Shown here: positions 20,532 to 29,167 of the stretch, in pieces
Numbering within the stretch: the stretch's first letter is position 1
How the letters are laid out: every line of letters starts with the position of its first letter
NCBI GenBank assembly: GCA_947487835.1
Contig: CANKXX010000002.1
Coordinates: 558,001 to 622,000 of the forward strand
Source: an uncultured Microbacteriaceae bacterium
Lineage (GTDB): Bacteria > Actinomycetota > Actinomycetes > Actinomycetales > Microbacteriaceae
DNA: 64,000 bases
Reading direction: 5' to 3'
Notes under the pieces: model-generated
What the model saw: only the letters and a program-made list of their open reading frames with translations
The model's database searches: none
What the model was told of the DNA's origin: nothing
Position numbers and translations under genes: made by a program

Positions 20532-21314
20532 ATGACGACCGTGCTTGAACTGACCGACGTATCCATTGTCCGCAACGGGAACAGGATCCTCGATCAGATC
20601 AACTGGACGGTCGACAGCGACGACCGCTGGGTGATCCTCGGACCGAACGGCGCGGGCAAGACGACTCTGCTCCAGGTCGCCGCCGCGTTCATGCACCCGT
20701 CGAGCGGAACGGCGCAGATCCTCGACGAGACCATGGGCCGCGTCGACTTGTTCGAGCTGCGGCCGCGCATCGGCTTCGCCTCGACGGCCATGGCCAGGCG
20801 CGTGCCCGCGGAGGAGAAGGTCGTCGACGTCGTCCTGACCGCCGCCTACTCGGTGACGGGCCGCTGGAACGAGGACTACGAGAGCCTCGACCTCGAGCGT
20901 GCCAAGCAGGTGCTCGCCGAGTGGAAGCTGTCCCATCTCGAGGACCGCCGGTTCGGCGACCTGAGCGACGGCGAGCAGAAGCGCGTGCAGATCGCGCGGT
21001 CCGTGATGACCGACCCCGAGCTTCTCCTGCTCGACGAGCCGGCCGCGAGCCTCGACCTCGGCGCCCGCGAGGAGCTCCTGCAGCTGCTCAGCGGCTACGC
21101 GAACGCTCCGTACGCGCCCGGCATCGTCATGGTCACCCACCACGTGGAGGAGATCCCGCGCGGCTTCACGCACGCCCTCCTGCTCAAGGAGGGCCGCGCC
21201 GCGGCCGCCGGTCCGATCGAGGAGGTCCTCGTCTCCGAGACGCTCAGCGACGTCTTCGGTCTCGAGCTCGCGATCACCCACGAGAACGGGCGCTACGCCG
21301 CCCGGGCGGCCTGA
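20532..21314 (+). CDS. ABC transporter ATP-binding protein (orphan)
   Basis: A 260-residue single ABC domain. Walker A is LGPNGAGKTTLLQ, signature LSDGEQKRVQIARS, and Walker B LLLLDEPAASLDLGAREELL. An H-loop (VTHHVEEIPRGF) is present. It resembles ModF/iron-complex type ATPases, but there is no permease or binding protein next to it, so the partner must be elsewhere or the protein may act alone. It follows glgA by 45 bp. Confidence 0.85.
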   Translation: MTTVLELTDVSIVRNGNRILDQINWTVDSDDRWVILGPNGAGKTTLLQVAAAFMHPSSGTAQILDETMGRVDLFELRPRIGFASTAMARRVPAEEKVVDVVLTAAYSVTGRWNEDYESLDLERAKQVLAEWKLSHLEDRRFGDLSDGEQKRVQIARSVMTDPELLLLDEPAASLDLGAREELLQLLSGYANAPYAPGIVMVTHHVEEIPRGFTHALLLKEGRAAAAGPIEEVLVSETLSDVFGLELAITHENGRYAARAA

Positions 21315-21478
21315 TTGCAGCCCCTCCGCCGTCCTTCCGACGCGCCCTGAACGCGGGGCGAGCCGCTGGGGTCTCCGGCGGGGTTGTCTGGTAAGCTATC
21401 TAGCTGGCCCCCGGGGCCTCACATGCTTTGCTCCACGGCAGCCCACACCACACATCGCACCCACTAGGAAGCAACACC

Positions 21479-21730
21479 ATGAAGACTGACATCCACCCCA
21501 CCTACGCCCCCGTGGTCTTCCGCGACCTCGCCTCGGGTGCGACGTTCCTCACCCGCTCGACGGTGAGCAGCGGAAAGACCATCGAGTGGGAGGACGGCAA
21601 CACGTACCCCGTCATCGACGTCGAGATCTCCTCCGAGTCGCACCCGTTCTACACGGGCAAGCAGCGCATCCTCGACTCCGCCGGCCGCGTGGAGAAGTTC
21701 AACACCCGCTACAAGGGCTTCGGCGCCTAA
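21479..21730 (+). CDS. rpmE2: 50S ribosomal protein L31 type B
   Basis: An 83-residue ribosomal protein. It begins [16 protein letters not shown] and ends NTRYKGFG, as in the type B form. It has no cysteines, so it is the zinc-independent (C-minus) paralogue. In several actinobacteria that form is induced under zinc limitation by Zur; no clear Zur box was recognised here. AGGAAG precedes the ATG. A strong terminator follows. Confidence 0.94.
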   Translation: MKTDIHPTYAPVVFRDLASGATFLTRSTVSSGKTIEWEDGNTYPVIDVEISSESHPFYTGKQRILDSAGRVEKFNTRYKGFGA

Positions 21731-21745
21731 CCAGCAGCGTCGCAT

Positions 21746-21777
21746 TCAGGGCGATCGGCTTCGGCCGGTCGCCCTGA
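21746..21777 (+). terminator. rpmE2 terminator with UUCG loop
   Basis: A 14-bp stem (TCAGGGCGATCGGC with GCCGGTCGCCCTGA) closed by a C(TTCG)G tetraloop and followed by CGCGTTTT. This is one of the best intrinsic terminators in the window, 15 bp after the L31 stop. Confidence 0.88.
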
Positions 21778-21858
21778 CGCGTTTTCATCCAGCCGATCCG
21801 TCCCGCCGCCGCGTTCTCGACGCCGCCCGGAGGGTCGACCCGCGAGAGGTCCCGGCGC

Positions 21859-23016
21859 GTGCGCACTGCCCTGGTCGGCCTCGTCCTGCTCGTCGTGGGC
21901 GCCGCCGCCGTGGTCTCCGGCGTGCTTCCGGGTGCGGAGGCGCTCGTCCTGGCCAACCGGGTCTGGCCGATCCTGCTGTTCGTCGTCGCCATCACCGTGG
22001 TCACGGAGCTCGCCGCGGAGGCCGGGGTGTTCCGCTACCTCGCCGAGCGGGCGGCCGACTGGGGCCGCGGCAGGACCATCGTGCTCTGGCTGCTCGTCGT
22101 GGTCTTCGCCACCGCGAGCACCGTCTTCCTCTCCCTCGACACGACAGCTGTGCTGCTTACCCCGGTCGTCGTGGTCCTCGCCCGGCACGTGGGCGTGAAT
22201 CCGCTGCCCTTCGCGCTGACGACAGTGTGGCTCGCGAACACGGCGTCGCTGCTGCTGCCCGTGTCCAACCTCACGAACCTGCTCGCGGAGCACGCACTCG
22301 GCTCGGCGGGACCGGCGGCCTTCGTCGCCCTGACCTGGCTGCCGGCCCTGGTCGCCGTGCTCGTCCCGTCCGCGCTGCTGCTGGTCATCTACCGCCGGGC
22401 GCTGTTCGGCCGGTACGAGCCGGAGCACCCGCAGCCGGTCGAGGATCGCGTGCTCTTCGCCTGGAGCGCGGCCGTGCTCGTGCTGCTCGTGCCCGCCCTC
22501 GTGTCCGGACTGCCGGTCTGGCTGCCCGCCTCGGTGGCCGCCGTCGTGCTCGCCGCCGTGTTCCTGGCCCGGCGGCCCCGGCTCCTCACGGCGTCGCTCG
22601 TGCCGTGGTCGCTCGTACTGCTCGCCTCGGGGCTGTTCCTCGCCATGGAATCGGCCCACGCGCTCGGCCTCGGCGACCTCCTCGCCCGGCTCGTCGGCGA
22701 CGGGGACGACGCCGGCGCGCTGCTGCGGATGGCGGGCGTCGCCGCCCTCGGCGCCAACGCGGTCGACAACCTGCCGGCCTACCTCGCGCTCGAACCGGCC
22801 GCCGGGTCGCCCGACCGCGTCGTCGCCCTGCTGATCGGCGTGAACGCCGGTCCTCTCATCACGCCGTGGGCATCGCTCGCCACCCTGCTCTGGCACCAGC
22901 GGCTCACGCGCATGGACGTGCGGATCTCCTGGGGCCGCTACGCCCTGCTCGGCCTCCTCGCGGCGCCCCTGACCGTGCTCGCGGCGACCCTCGCCCTCGC
23001 CGTCCGCCCGGGCTGA
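21859..23016 (+). CDS. SLC13/ArsB-NhaD-type ion transporter
   Basis: A 385-residue polytopic membrane protein with about ten hydrophobic segments. It belongs to the ion transporter superfamily covering ArsB, NhaD and SLC13. It has LSLDTTAVLLTPVV (about residues 94-107), VWLANTASLLLPVSNLTN (re-entrant loop with the paired N-T-A-S and S-N-L-T motifs), and a second half with GANAVDNLPAYLAL and GVNAGPLITPWAS. These paired loops indicate substrate binding. The ion could be arsenite, Na+/H+ or an organic anion. No arsenic genes are nearby. GTG 21859 is the likely start. Confidence 0.8.
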   Translation: MRTALVGLVLLVVGAAAVVSGVLPGAEALVLANRVWPILLFVVAITVVTELAAEAGVFRYLAERAADWGRGRTIVLWLLVVVFATASTVFLSLDTTAVLLTPVVVVLARHVGVNPLPFALTTVWLANTASLLLPVSNLTNLLAEHALGSAGPAAFVALTWLPALVAVLVPSALLLVIYRRALFGRYEPEHPQPVEDRVLFAWSAAVLVLLVPALVSGLPVWLPASVAAVVLAAVFLARRPRLLTASLVPWSLVLLASGLFLAMESAHALGLGDLLARLVGDGDDAGALLRMAGVAALGANAVDNLPAYLALEPAAGSPDRVVALLIGVNAGPLITPWASLATLLWHQRLTRMDVRISWGRYALLGLLAAPLTVLAATLALAVRPG

Positions 23017-23102
23017 CGCCCTGCCGCCGTGGAGCGGTGTTGAGGCAGGAGCGGTCCTGCGGGGAGGCGCCACCGGCACATGGCGGCGGCATACAGACGC
23101 CA

Positions 23103-23142
23103 CCGGGCCGGGTCATCGCCCTGCGGCGACGACCCGGCCCGG
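23103..23142. terminator. Bidirectional terminator between ion transporter and treS
   Basis: Arms CCGGGCCGGGTC (23103-23114) and GACCCGGCCCGG (23131-23142), continuing as TCGCC/GGCGA around a 4-nt loop with one mismatch, give a 17-bp stem. It lies between convergent genes and could serve both strands. Confidence 0.72.
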
Positions 23143-23166
23143 CGGAGGCCGTGCGTTCTCGGCGGT

Positions 23167-24891
23167 CTAGCGGCGGTAGCCCCCCGCGCCGCCGTCGCCG
23201 ATGTGCAGCCAGTAGAAGCTCTGCGTCGCGAGGGTGAGGGTGAGGGTGCCGTCCTCGTTCACGGTCGGGAAGACGCCGCCGCCGAACAGGTCGTACAGCG
23301 GCGCGCCCGCGTACTCGCTCATGTCAATCGTGACCGCGACCGGGTTGTGGGCGAAGCTGAACACGCAGAGCACGTCCTCCGGCTGGTCGCCGAAGTGGGT
23401 TCCGCTGCCCTCGTAGGAGCGCACGAACGCGAGCACCGACTCGTGGTTCGTCGGGAGCACCGTCATGTCGCCCATACCGAAGACCGGGTGAGCCTTGCGC
23501 ACGTGGATGACGTTGCGGATCCAATGCAGCAGCGACCGCGACTGGGCGAGCTGGGACTCGACGTTGATCTGCGAGTAGTTGTAGACCAGCGACTGCACGA
23601 CGGGCAGGTACAGCTTGCCGGGGTCGGCGGTGGAGAACCCGGCGTTGCGGTCCGGCGTCCACTGCATGGGCGTGCGGGACGCGTCGCGGTCGTTGAGCCA
23701 GATGTTGTCGCCCATGCCGATCTCGTCCCCGTAGTAGAGGAACGGGCTGCCGGGCAGGGAGAAGAGGATCGCGTGAGCGAGCTCGAGCTCCGCGCGGGAG
23801 TTGTCGAGCAGGGGCGCGAGCCGGCGGCGGATGCCGATGTTGGAACGCATCCGCGGGTCGTAGGCGTACCAGCCGTACATCGCCTGCCGGTACTCCTCGG
23901 ACACCATCTCGAGCGTGAGCTCGTCGTGGTTGCGCAGGAACACGCCCCAGCCGGCGTCCGACGGGATGTCCGTGGTCTCGCTGAGGATGCGCACGAGCTC
24001 GTCGGCCTGCTGCGACCGGAGGGAGTAGAAGATGCGGGGCATCACGGGGAAGTCGAACGCCATGTGGCACTCGGGCTCGTCCTCGGTGCCGAAGAACGCG
24101 GCGACCTCGCGCGGCCACTGGTTCGCCTCGGCGACGAGGATGCGGCCGGGGTAGTCCCGGTCCACCATGGCGCGCAGCTCCTTGATGAAGTCGTGCGTCG
24201 GCGGCTCGCCCTCGCCGTTGCCCTCCTCGGACTCGAAGAGGTAGGGGATGGCGTCGAGGCGGAGCCCGTCGACGCCGAGGTCGAGCCAGAACCGCACGAT
24301 GTTGAAGACCTCTTCGCGCACGGCCGGGTTCTCGAAGTTCAGGTCGGGCTGGTGCGAGAAGAAGCGGTGGAAGAAGAACTGGCGGCGCACGGGGTCGAAC
24401 GTCCAGTTCGACTCCTCCGTGTCCACGAAGATGATGCGGATGTCCGTGTACTTGTCGTCCGTGTCGCTCCAGACGTAGTAGTCGCCGTAGGGCCCGTCGG
24501 GGTCGCTGCGGGACTGCTGGAACCACTCGTGCTGGTCGGACGTGTGGTTCAACGGGTAGTCCATGACGATGCGCATGTTGCGCTCGTGCGCCTTCGTGAC
24601 GAGTTCCTTGAACTCGTCGATCGTGCCGAACTCCGGCAGGACCGCGCGGAAGTCGGACACGTCGTAGCCGCCGTCGCGCAGGGGCGACCGGTAGAACGGC
24701 GGAAGCCAGAGGGCATCGACCCCGAGCCACTGCAGATAGTCGAGCTTGGAGATCAGCCCGGCGAGGTCGCCGGTGCCGTCCCCGTTGCTGTCGACGAACG
24801 ACCGGATCATCACCTCGTAGAAGACGGACCGCTTGTACCAGTTCAGGTCGAGCGTGAGCCCGGGAAGGGTGATGGGTGCAGTGAAGCTCAC
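23167..24891 (-). CDS. treS: Trehalose synthase (maltose alpha-D-glucosyltransferase)
   Basis: GH13 enzyme that interconverts maltose and trehalose. The 574-residue length fits TreS without a fused kinase. The N-terminus NWYKRSVFYEVMIRSFVDSN and PFYRSPLRDGGYDV are TreS hallmarks. Catalytic residues are D213 (GLRLDAIPYL), E255 (VAEANQ) and D323 (LRNHDE). GTG 24891 has AAAGGAG upstream. No maltokinase (pep2) or GlgE gene is adjacent; the glgC/glgA genes 4 kb away may supply the same glucan pathway. Confidence 0.92.
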   Translation of the reverse strand: MSFTAPITLPGLTLDLNWYKRSVFYEVMIRSFVDSNGDGTGDLAGLISKLDYLQWLGVDALWLPPFYRSPLRDGGYDVSDFRAVLPEFGTIDEFKELVTKAHERNMRIVMDYPLNHTSDQHEWFQQSRSDPDGPYGDYYVWSDTDDKYTDIRIIFVDTEESNWTFDPVRRQFFFHRFFSHQPDLNFENPAVREEVFNIVRFWLDLGVDGLRLDAIPYLFESEEGNGEGEPPTHDFIKELRAMVDRDYPGRILVAEANQWPREVAAFFGTEDEPECHMAFDFPVMPRIFYSLRSQQADELVRILSETTDIPSDAGWGVFLRNHDELTLEMVSEEYRQAMYGWYAYDPRMRSNIGIRRRLAPLLDNSRAELELAHAILFSLPGSPFLYYGDEIGMGDNIWLNDRDASRTPMQWTPDRNAGFSTADPGKLYLPVVQSLVYNYSQINVESQLAQSRSLLHWIRNVIHVRKAHPVFGMGDMTVLPTNHESVLAFVRSYEGSGTHFGDQPEDVLCVFSFAHNPVAVTIDMSEYAGAPLYDLFGGGVFPTVNEDGTLTLTLATQSFYWLHIGDGGAGGYRR

Positions 24892-24937
24892 TGTGCTCCT
24901 TTCGACCGGCGGGCCGGCGTTTGGCAGACGTTCGTAA

Positions 24938-25018
24938 AGTCTAGAAGGGCGAGGGGAGGGCGTGCGGCAACCCGCGGGGGTCCAGCGGCGCAATTCCCGC
25001 GGAGGGGATATCTAGACT
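24938..25018. promoter_or_regulatory. Divergent promoter region of treS and the hydrolase
   Basis: Two TAGACT -10 elements face opposite ways: 24943-24938 on the minus strand, about 45 bp before treS, and 25013-25018 on the plus strand, only 7 bp before the hydrolase ATG. The latter implies a leaderless transcript. The -35 regions are poor. Confidence 0.5.
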
Positions 25019-25025
25019 GGATCCG

Positions 25026-25943
25026 ATGACGGCCGTGCCCAACCCCTACGCCGAGCGACTGGCTCGCGTGCCCGCCACCGAGAGCAGCGTGCAGGTGCTG
25101 GGCAGCGACACCCGGTACTGGGAGTACGGCGCCCGCGGCGACGGGCCGACCCTCGTGCTCGTGCACGGATTCCGGGGCGACCACCACGGGCTGGAGCCCG
25201 TCGTGGCGTTCCTGCCCGGCGTGCACGTCCTCTCGCCCGACCTGCCCGGGTTCGGCGCCTCCGCGCCGCTCGGCGAGGTGCGCCACGACGTCGCCGGCTA
25301 CGGCCGCTGGCTTGCGGCGTTCGTGGCCGAGCTTGGCGCGGACCGCCCGGTGATCGTCGGGCACTCGTTCGGCTCGATCGTCGTCGCGGGCGCCGTCGCC
25401 TCCGGGCTCGAGGCCGAGCGCGTCGTGCTCATCAACCCGATCGCCGCCCCGGCCCTCGCCGGCCCCCGAGGCATCCTCACGCGGCTCGCGGTCTTCTACT
25501 ACTGGCTCGCCGCGGCCCTGCCCGAGCGGCTCGGCTTCGCGCTCCTGCGCAACCGGACCATCGTGCGCATCATGAGCCTCGCGATGGTGAAGACGAGGCG
25601 GCCGGCGCTGCGCCGGTTCGTGCACGACCAGCACGCCCGGTACTTCAGCGCCTTCGCCGACCGGCGCGTCGTGCTCGAGGCCTTCCGCGCGTCCGTGGGC
25701 GAGGACGTGAGCGAGTTCGCCGCGCGCATCCCGCAGCCGACCCTGCTCGTGGCCGCGGACCGCGACGACATCACGCCGGTGCTCGCCCAGGTGCGGCTGC
25801 AGCACCTGTTCCCGCACGCGGCGCTGAAGATCATCGCCGGGGTGGGGCACCTGATCCACTACGAGAAGCCGCGGGAGGCCGCGGCGCACATCGCCCGCTT
25901 CCTCGGCCTCGACACGGAGCCGGGAACGGGGGGAGCCGAGTGA
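25026..25943 (+). CDS. Alpha/beta hydrolase
   Basis: A 305-residue soluble hydrolase. Oxyanion region LVHGFRGDHHG is near residue 40, the nucleophile elbow GHSFGS near residue 117, a lid domain spans about 150-225, the catalytic Asp lies in AADRDDITPV and the His in GVGHLIHYEKP. The reaction and substrate are unknown. It probably has a leaderless start. Its stop overlaps the next gene by 4 bp (GTGA), so it is coupled to the glycosyltransferase. Confidence 0.85.
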   Translation: MTAVPNPYAERLARVPATESSVQVLGSDTRYWEYGARGDGPTLVLVHGFRGDHHGLEPVVAFLPGVHVLSPDLPGFGASAPLGEVRHDVAGYGRWLAAFVAELGADRPVIVGHSFGSIVVAGAVASGLEAERVVLINPIAAPALAGPRGILTRLAVFYYWLAAALPERLGFALLRNRTIVRIMSLAMVKTRRPALRRFVHDQHARYFSAFADRRVVLEAFRASVGEDVSEFAARIPQPTLLVAADRDDITPVLAQVRLQHLFPHAALKIIAGVGHLIHYEKPREAAAHIARFLGLDTEPGTGGAE

Positions 25944-27016
25944 GGATCGTCTTCGACTGCCGCTACACGCGGGTCGGCCGGCACGACGGGATCAGCAGGT
26001 ACACGGCGAGCCTCGTCGAGGCGCTCGGCCGCCGGCACGAGGTCACGATGCTGATCAGCGACCACCGCCAGCTCGAGATGCTGCCCGCGCTGCCGTGGGA
26101 GCGCGTGTCGGCGCCGACGAGCATCCGCGAGCCCTTCGTCGCGCGCCAGGTGAACCGCATCCGCCCCGACGTCGTGTTCAGCCCCATGCAGACCATGGGG
26201 ACGTTCGGCCGCGACTACCGGGTCGTGCTCACGATCCACGACGTCATCTACTACTCCCACCGCACCCCGCCGCGGAACCTGCCCGCGCCGGTCCGGCTGC
26301 TCTGGCGCCTCTACCACCTGACCTGGTGGCCGCAGCGGTACCTGCTCGGCCGGGCGGACGCCGTCGTCACGGTGTCGGAGACGACGGCCCGGATCCTGCG
26401 CGCTCGCCGCCTCACCCGTCGGCCGGTCACCATCGTGCGCAATGCGGCCGACCTCGGCGGCGACGGCTTCGTGCCGGTTCCGGCCGAGGAGCGGGAGTGT
26501 TCGCTCGTCTACATGGGCTCGTACATGCCGTACAAGAACGTCGAGACGCTCGCCCGGGCGATGCACCTGCTGCCGGGCTACGCGCTGCACCTGATGAGCC
26601 GCGAGTCGCCCGAGGACCGCGAGCGGCTGAGCGCGCTCGCGCCCGATGGTGCCATCGTCTTCCACGGCGGCGCGTCGGACGAGGAGTACCGAGAGGTGCT
26701 CTCCCGGGCGACGGCGCTCGTGTCGGCCTCGCGCGACGAGGGCTTCGGCATCCCGCTCGTCGAGGCGATGAGCGTCGGCACGCCGGTCGTGGCCAGCGAC
26801 ATCCCGATCTTCCGGGAGATCGGCGGCCACGCGGCCCTGTACTTCGACCCGTCCAGCCCGGAGGACCTGGCGTCCGCGGTGCACATGCTCGAGGACCCGG
26901 CCGAACTGCGCAGGCGGTCCGCCGCGGCGTTCGACCGCCACTCCGAGTTCAGCTGGGAGTCCTCGGCGGACGCCCTCCTCGACCTGCTCCTCCGCGTGGG
27001 CGGCGACCGCCCCTAG
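25940..27016 (+). CDS. Glycosyltransferase family 4 (mannosyltransferase-like)
   Basis: A 358-residue GT-B enzyme. The N-terminal domain begins RIVFDCRYTRVGRHDGISRY, and TIHDVIYYSHR lies near residue 97. The C-terminal GT4 motif is EGFGIPLVEAMSVGTPVV with the EX7E pair, followed by DIPIFREIGGHAALYFDP. It is most similar in style to WbdB/MtfB-type mannosyltransferases acting on cell-envelope glycans; the donor and acceptor are unknown. It is translationally coupled to the preceding alpha/beta hydrolase. Confidence 0.87.
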   Translation: MRIVFDCRYTRVGRHDGISRYTASLVEALGRRHEVTMLISDHRQLEMLPALPWERVSAPTSIREPFVARQVNRIRPDVVFSPMQTMGTFGRDYRVVLTIHDVIYYSHRTPPRNLPAPVRLLWRLYHLTWWPQRYLLGRADAVVTVSETTARILRARRLTRRPVTIVRNAADLGGDGFVPVPAEERECSLVYMGSYMPYKNVETLARAMHLLPGYALHLMSRESPEDRERLSALAPDGAIVFHGGASDEEYREVLSRATALVSASRDEGFGIPLVEAMSVGTPVVASDIPIFREIGGHAALYFDPSSPEDLASAVHMLEDPAELRRRSAAAFDRHSEFSWESSADALLDLLLRVGGDRP

Positions 27017-27045
27017 CCCGGGTGCGGTGGGTTCGTGCGTCCTGC

Positions 27046-27149
27046 GGTCCCTGAGCTCGTCGAAGGGACGTCCCCTTACGGTCCCTGAGCCTGTCGAAGG
27101 GACGTCCCCGGATCGCCCCGGCACGGTCCCTGAGCCTGTCGAAGGGACG
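27046..27149 (+). repeat. Family A repeats, three copies
   Basis: Near-identical copies of GGTCCCTGAGCCTGTCGAAG start at about 27046, 27080 and 27125, so spacing is 34 and 45 bp rather than regular. All have the same orientation as the 5164 array. They open a 540-bp gene-free repeat hotspot after the glycosyltransferase. Confidence 0.88.
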
Positions 27150-27156
27150 TCTCCTC

Positions 27157-27269
27157 ACGCAATTCAGCAGATCTCGCCCGACACGCCGTCCCGGGGTCGC
27201 GACTCGCCGAGGGGCCGCGGGATTCTACTGAATTGCGTCGGGTGAGAAGCGGGATCTGCTGAATTGCGT
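27157..27269. repeat. Family B repeat, copy 3
   Basis: Left arm ACGCAATTCAGCAGATC (27157-27173), core CGACACGCCG (27179-27188), a decayed right core, right arm GATTCTACTGAATTGCGT (27221-27238), then a 14-bp gap and the extra half-site GATCTGCTGAATTGCGT (27253-27269). It has the same layout as copy 2. Confidence 0.86.
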
Positions 27270-27278
27270 CGAGTGGGG

Positions 27279-27407
27279 TGCGCAACGCAGGCTCCGCGAT
27301 TCCCAATGCAGGCTCTGGCCGCCAACTCGCCTACCCGGACCGCAGAGTTGTCCGGCTCGGCCTGTGGAGGAGCCTGCGTTGCGCACGGGGAGAGCCTGTG
27401 TTGCGTA
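27279..27407. repeat. Third inverted repeat in the hotspot
   Basis: TGCGCAACGCAGGCTCC (27279-27295) and its exact complement GGAGCCTGCGTTGCGCA (27369-27385) flank 73 bp. Degenerate further arms (AGCCTGTGTTGCGTAC, 27393-27408) follow. No coding sequence is visible inside. No other copy was found in the window. Confidence 0.75.
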
Positions 27408-27450
27408 CCGGGGGAGCCTGTGTCCGGGACCGGTCGTGTCGCCTGCGTCG

Positions 27451-27523
27451 GTTCGACAGGCTCAGCGACCGTATGGGCTCAGCGACCGGATGGGCTCAGC
27501 GGTTGGATGGGCTCAGCGGATGG
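27451..27523. repeat. Family A variant followed by three 17-bp tandem units
   Basis: GTTCGACAGGCTCAGCGACC (27451-27470) is a family A half with the AGCGAC-type arm. Then come three 17-bp units beginning ATGGGCTCAGCG at 27473, 27490 and 27507. They look like slippage copies of the repeat end. No gene is seen from 27524 to 27558. Confidence 0.75.
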
Positions 27524-27558
27524 AATCGGATCGGCGCAGCGGGTGGGGCCGGACGCGA

Positions 27559-28173
27559 TCAGCGGGTGGCGGGGACGCGGTCGTCCGCGTCACCGACCAT
27601 GTCGAGGTCCTCCGCGGCGCCCGCGAACTCGACGAGCGCGAGCGACCCGTCCCGGTGCTCGAACATGTGCGCCGAGCCGTTGAGGATGAGCATGCCCGGC
27701 GCGGGCAGCTGCTCGTCGCTGAGCCAACGCACGAGCGCGCCGATCACGCCGCCGTGCGAGACCACGACGAGCCCCTCGCCGGGGTGCCGCTTGGCGAGGT
27801 CGTCGAGCGCGGCGAGTGCCCGGGCGAGCACCGACTCCGTCGACTCGCGGCCGGGCATAGGCGCGCCGGCGAAGCGCTCGCGCACCTCGGTACCGGTGAG
27901 GCCCTCGGCGAGGCCGTAGCGGCGCTCCGCCAGACCCTCGACGGTGGCGGGCTCGGGCAGGCCGAGGCGGCTCGCGATGATCGATCCGGTCTCGGCGGCA
28001 CGGGAGAGCGGGCTCGAGTAGACCGCGTCCCAGCCACCACCGGCGAGCGCCTCCGCCGCGTCACGGGCCTGTCGCCGACCCACGTCGTTGAGCGGGATGT
28101 CGGTCGCCCCCTGGATGCGGCGGGACCGGTTCCAGTCGGTCTGGCCGTGGCGGACGAGGGCGATGCGGGTCAC
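27559..28173 (-). CDS. Histidine phosphatase family protein
   Basis: A 204-residue enzyme of the phosphoglycerate-mutase-like superfamily. The catalytic phosphohistidine is in ALVRHGQTDWNRSRRIQG at residue 9 and the second His in VVVSHGGVIGAL. The C-terminal part is acidic. Substrates in this family range from sugar phosphates to cobalamin precursors, so no name is justified. GTG 28173 is used. It lies 33 bp downstream of the sirtuin gene and may be cotranscribed with it. Confidence 0.85.
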   Translation of the reverse strand: MTRIALVRHGQTDWNRSRRIQGATDIPLNDVGRRQARDAAEALAGGGWDAVYSSPLSRAAETGSIIASRLGLPEPATVEGLAERRYGLAEGLTGTEVRERFAGAPMPGRESTESVLARALAALDDLAKRHPGEGLVVVSHGGVIGALVRWLSDEQLPAPGMLILNGSAHMFEHRDGSLALVEFAGAAEDLDMVGDADDRVPATR

Positions 28174-28206
28174 AGGGGTGGCGTCTCTTTCGGATGGGAG
28201 GTGGCG

Positions 28207-29064
28207 TCAGACGCCGAGCAGGGGCGCGATGCGGGCGAGCGTCTCGGACGCCCCGCCGTCGATCTTGACCGTAGCGCGCGGGTCGCCCTTGGTCACGCCG
28301 CGGTTGATGATGACGACCGGCAGCCGGCGGCGCAGCGCCTGCTCGAGCAGGCGGATGCCGGAGTTCACGACGAGGGACGATCCCGCGATCAGGAGGGCGT
28401 CGGCCGTGTGCACGATCCCGGCCGCCTCCTCGAACTTCTCGGTGGGGATCAGCTCGCCGAAGTAGACGATGTCGGGCTTCAGCATCCCGCCGCAGACGGT
28501 GCAGTCGGGCACGACGAACTCGTCGGCCCGGGCGATCTCGGCGTCGCCGTCCGGGTTCATCACCACGGACTCCGGCTGCTCGAGCCAGGGGTTCTCCGCG
28601 GCGATGCGCTCCGCGATGCTCGACCGGGCGAAGGTCTGTCCGCACACCAGGCAGACGACGCGGTGCATGGACCCGTGCAGGTCCACGACCCGGCGGGACC
28701 CCGCCTTGAGGTGCAGCCCGTCGACGTTCTGGGTGACGATGCCGTTGACGTGCCCGTCCTCCTCGAGGCGGGCGAGCATGCGGTGACCCGCGTTCGGCTC
28801 GGCGGCGTCGAACATGCGCCAGCCCACGTGGCTACCGGCCCAGTACCGCCGCCGGAAGGCCGCGTCCCCGCGGAACTGCTGGAAGGTCATGGGGGTGCGC
28901 TTGGGCGCGCCCTGCCCGCGATAGTCCGGGATGCCGGAGTCCGTGCTGATGCCGGCGCCGGTCAGGACCGCGGTGGTGCCGCGACGCATGATCTCCGCGG
29001 CGGCCTCGATCTGCTTCGCCGTCGTCGCGGCGACGGACTCGGCCGGTGCGGCTGATGCAGCCAA
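28207..29064 (-). CDS. Sir2-family NAD-dependent deacylase
   Basis: A 285-residue sirtuin that removes acyl groups from protein lysines using NAD. Motifs are TGAGISTDSGIPDYRG, TQNVDGLH, the catalytic DLHGSMHRVVC, and zinc ligands CLVCG and CTVCG. It has the class II-like HxxxG loop rather than a bacterial CobB YxxR pair, so it may not be a desuccinylase; this is a reading, not a test. The TTG start at 29064 is supported by GGAGG five bases upstream. Confidence 0.88.
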   Translation of the reverse strand: MAASAAPAESVAATTAKQIEAAAEIMRRGTTAVLTGAGISTDSGIPDYRGQGAPKRTPMTFQQFRGDAAFRRRYWAGSHVGWRMFDAAEPNAGHRMLARLEEDGHVNGIVTQNVDGLHLKAGSRRVVDLHGSMHRVVCLVCGQTFARSSIAERIAAENPWLEQPESVVMNPDGDAEIARADEFVVPDCTVCGGMLKPDIVYFGELIPTEKFEEAAGIVHTADALLIAGSSLVVNSGIRLLEQALRRRLPVVIINRGVTKGDPRATVKIDGGASETLARIAPLLGV

Positions 29065-29089
29065 ACAAGCCTCCCGACTCGACGCGTTA

Positions 29090-29111
29090 CTGTTTCCTGA
29101 AGTCTAAACAG
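29090..29111. promoter_or_regulatory. Palindrome CTGTTT-N10-AAACAG upstream of the sirtuin
   Basis: A 22-bp inverted repeat in the 103-bp gap between the sirtuin (-) and the methyltransferase (+). On the minus strand it covers a TAGACT -10 candidate (29106-29101) about 36 bp before the TTG start, so a bound repressor would block it. The cognate factor is unknown. Confidence 0.45.
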
Positions 29112-29167
29112 CGAGTGCGCCGCGGTTGTTCCCAGCCCCGCCCGCCGGTCGAAGGGCAGCATTCCCC

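Noticed and set aside
21859-23016. Arsenite efflux pump ArsB by name
   Set aside because: The superfamily fits, but no arsR, arsC or arsA gene is near and the ion cannot be read from the sequence.
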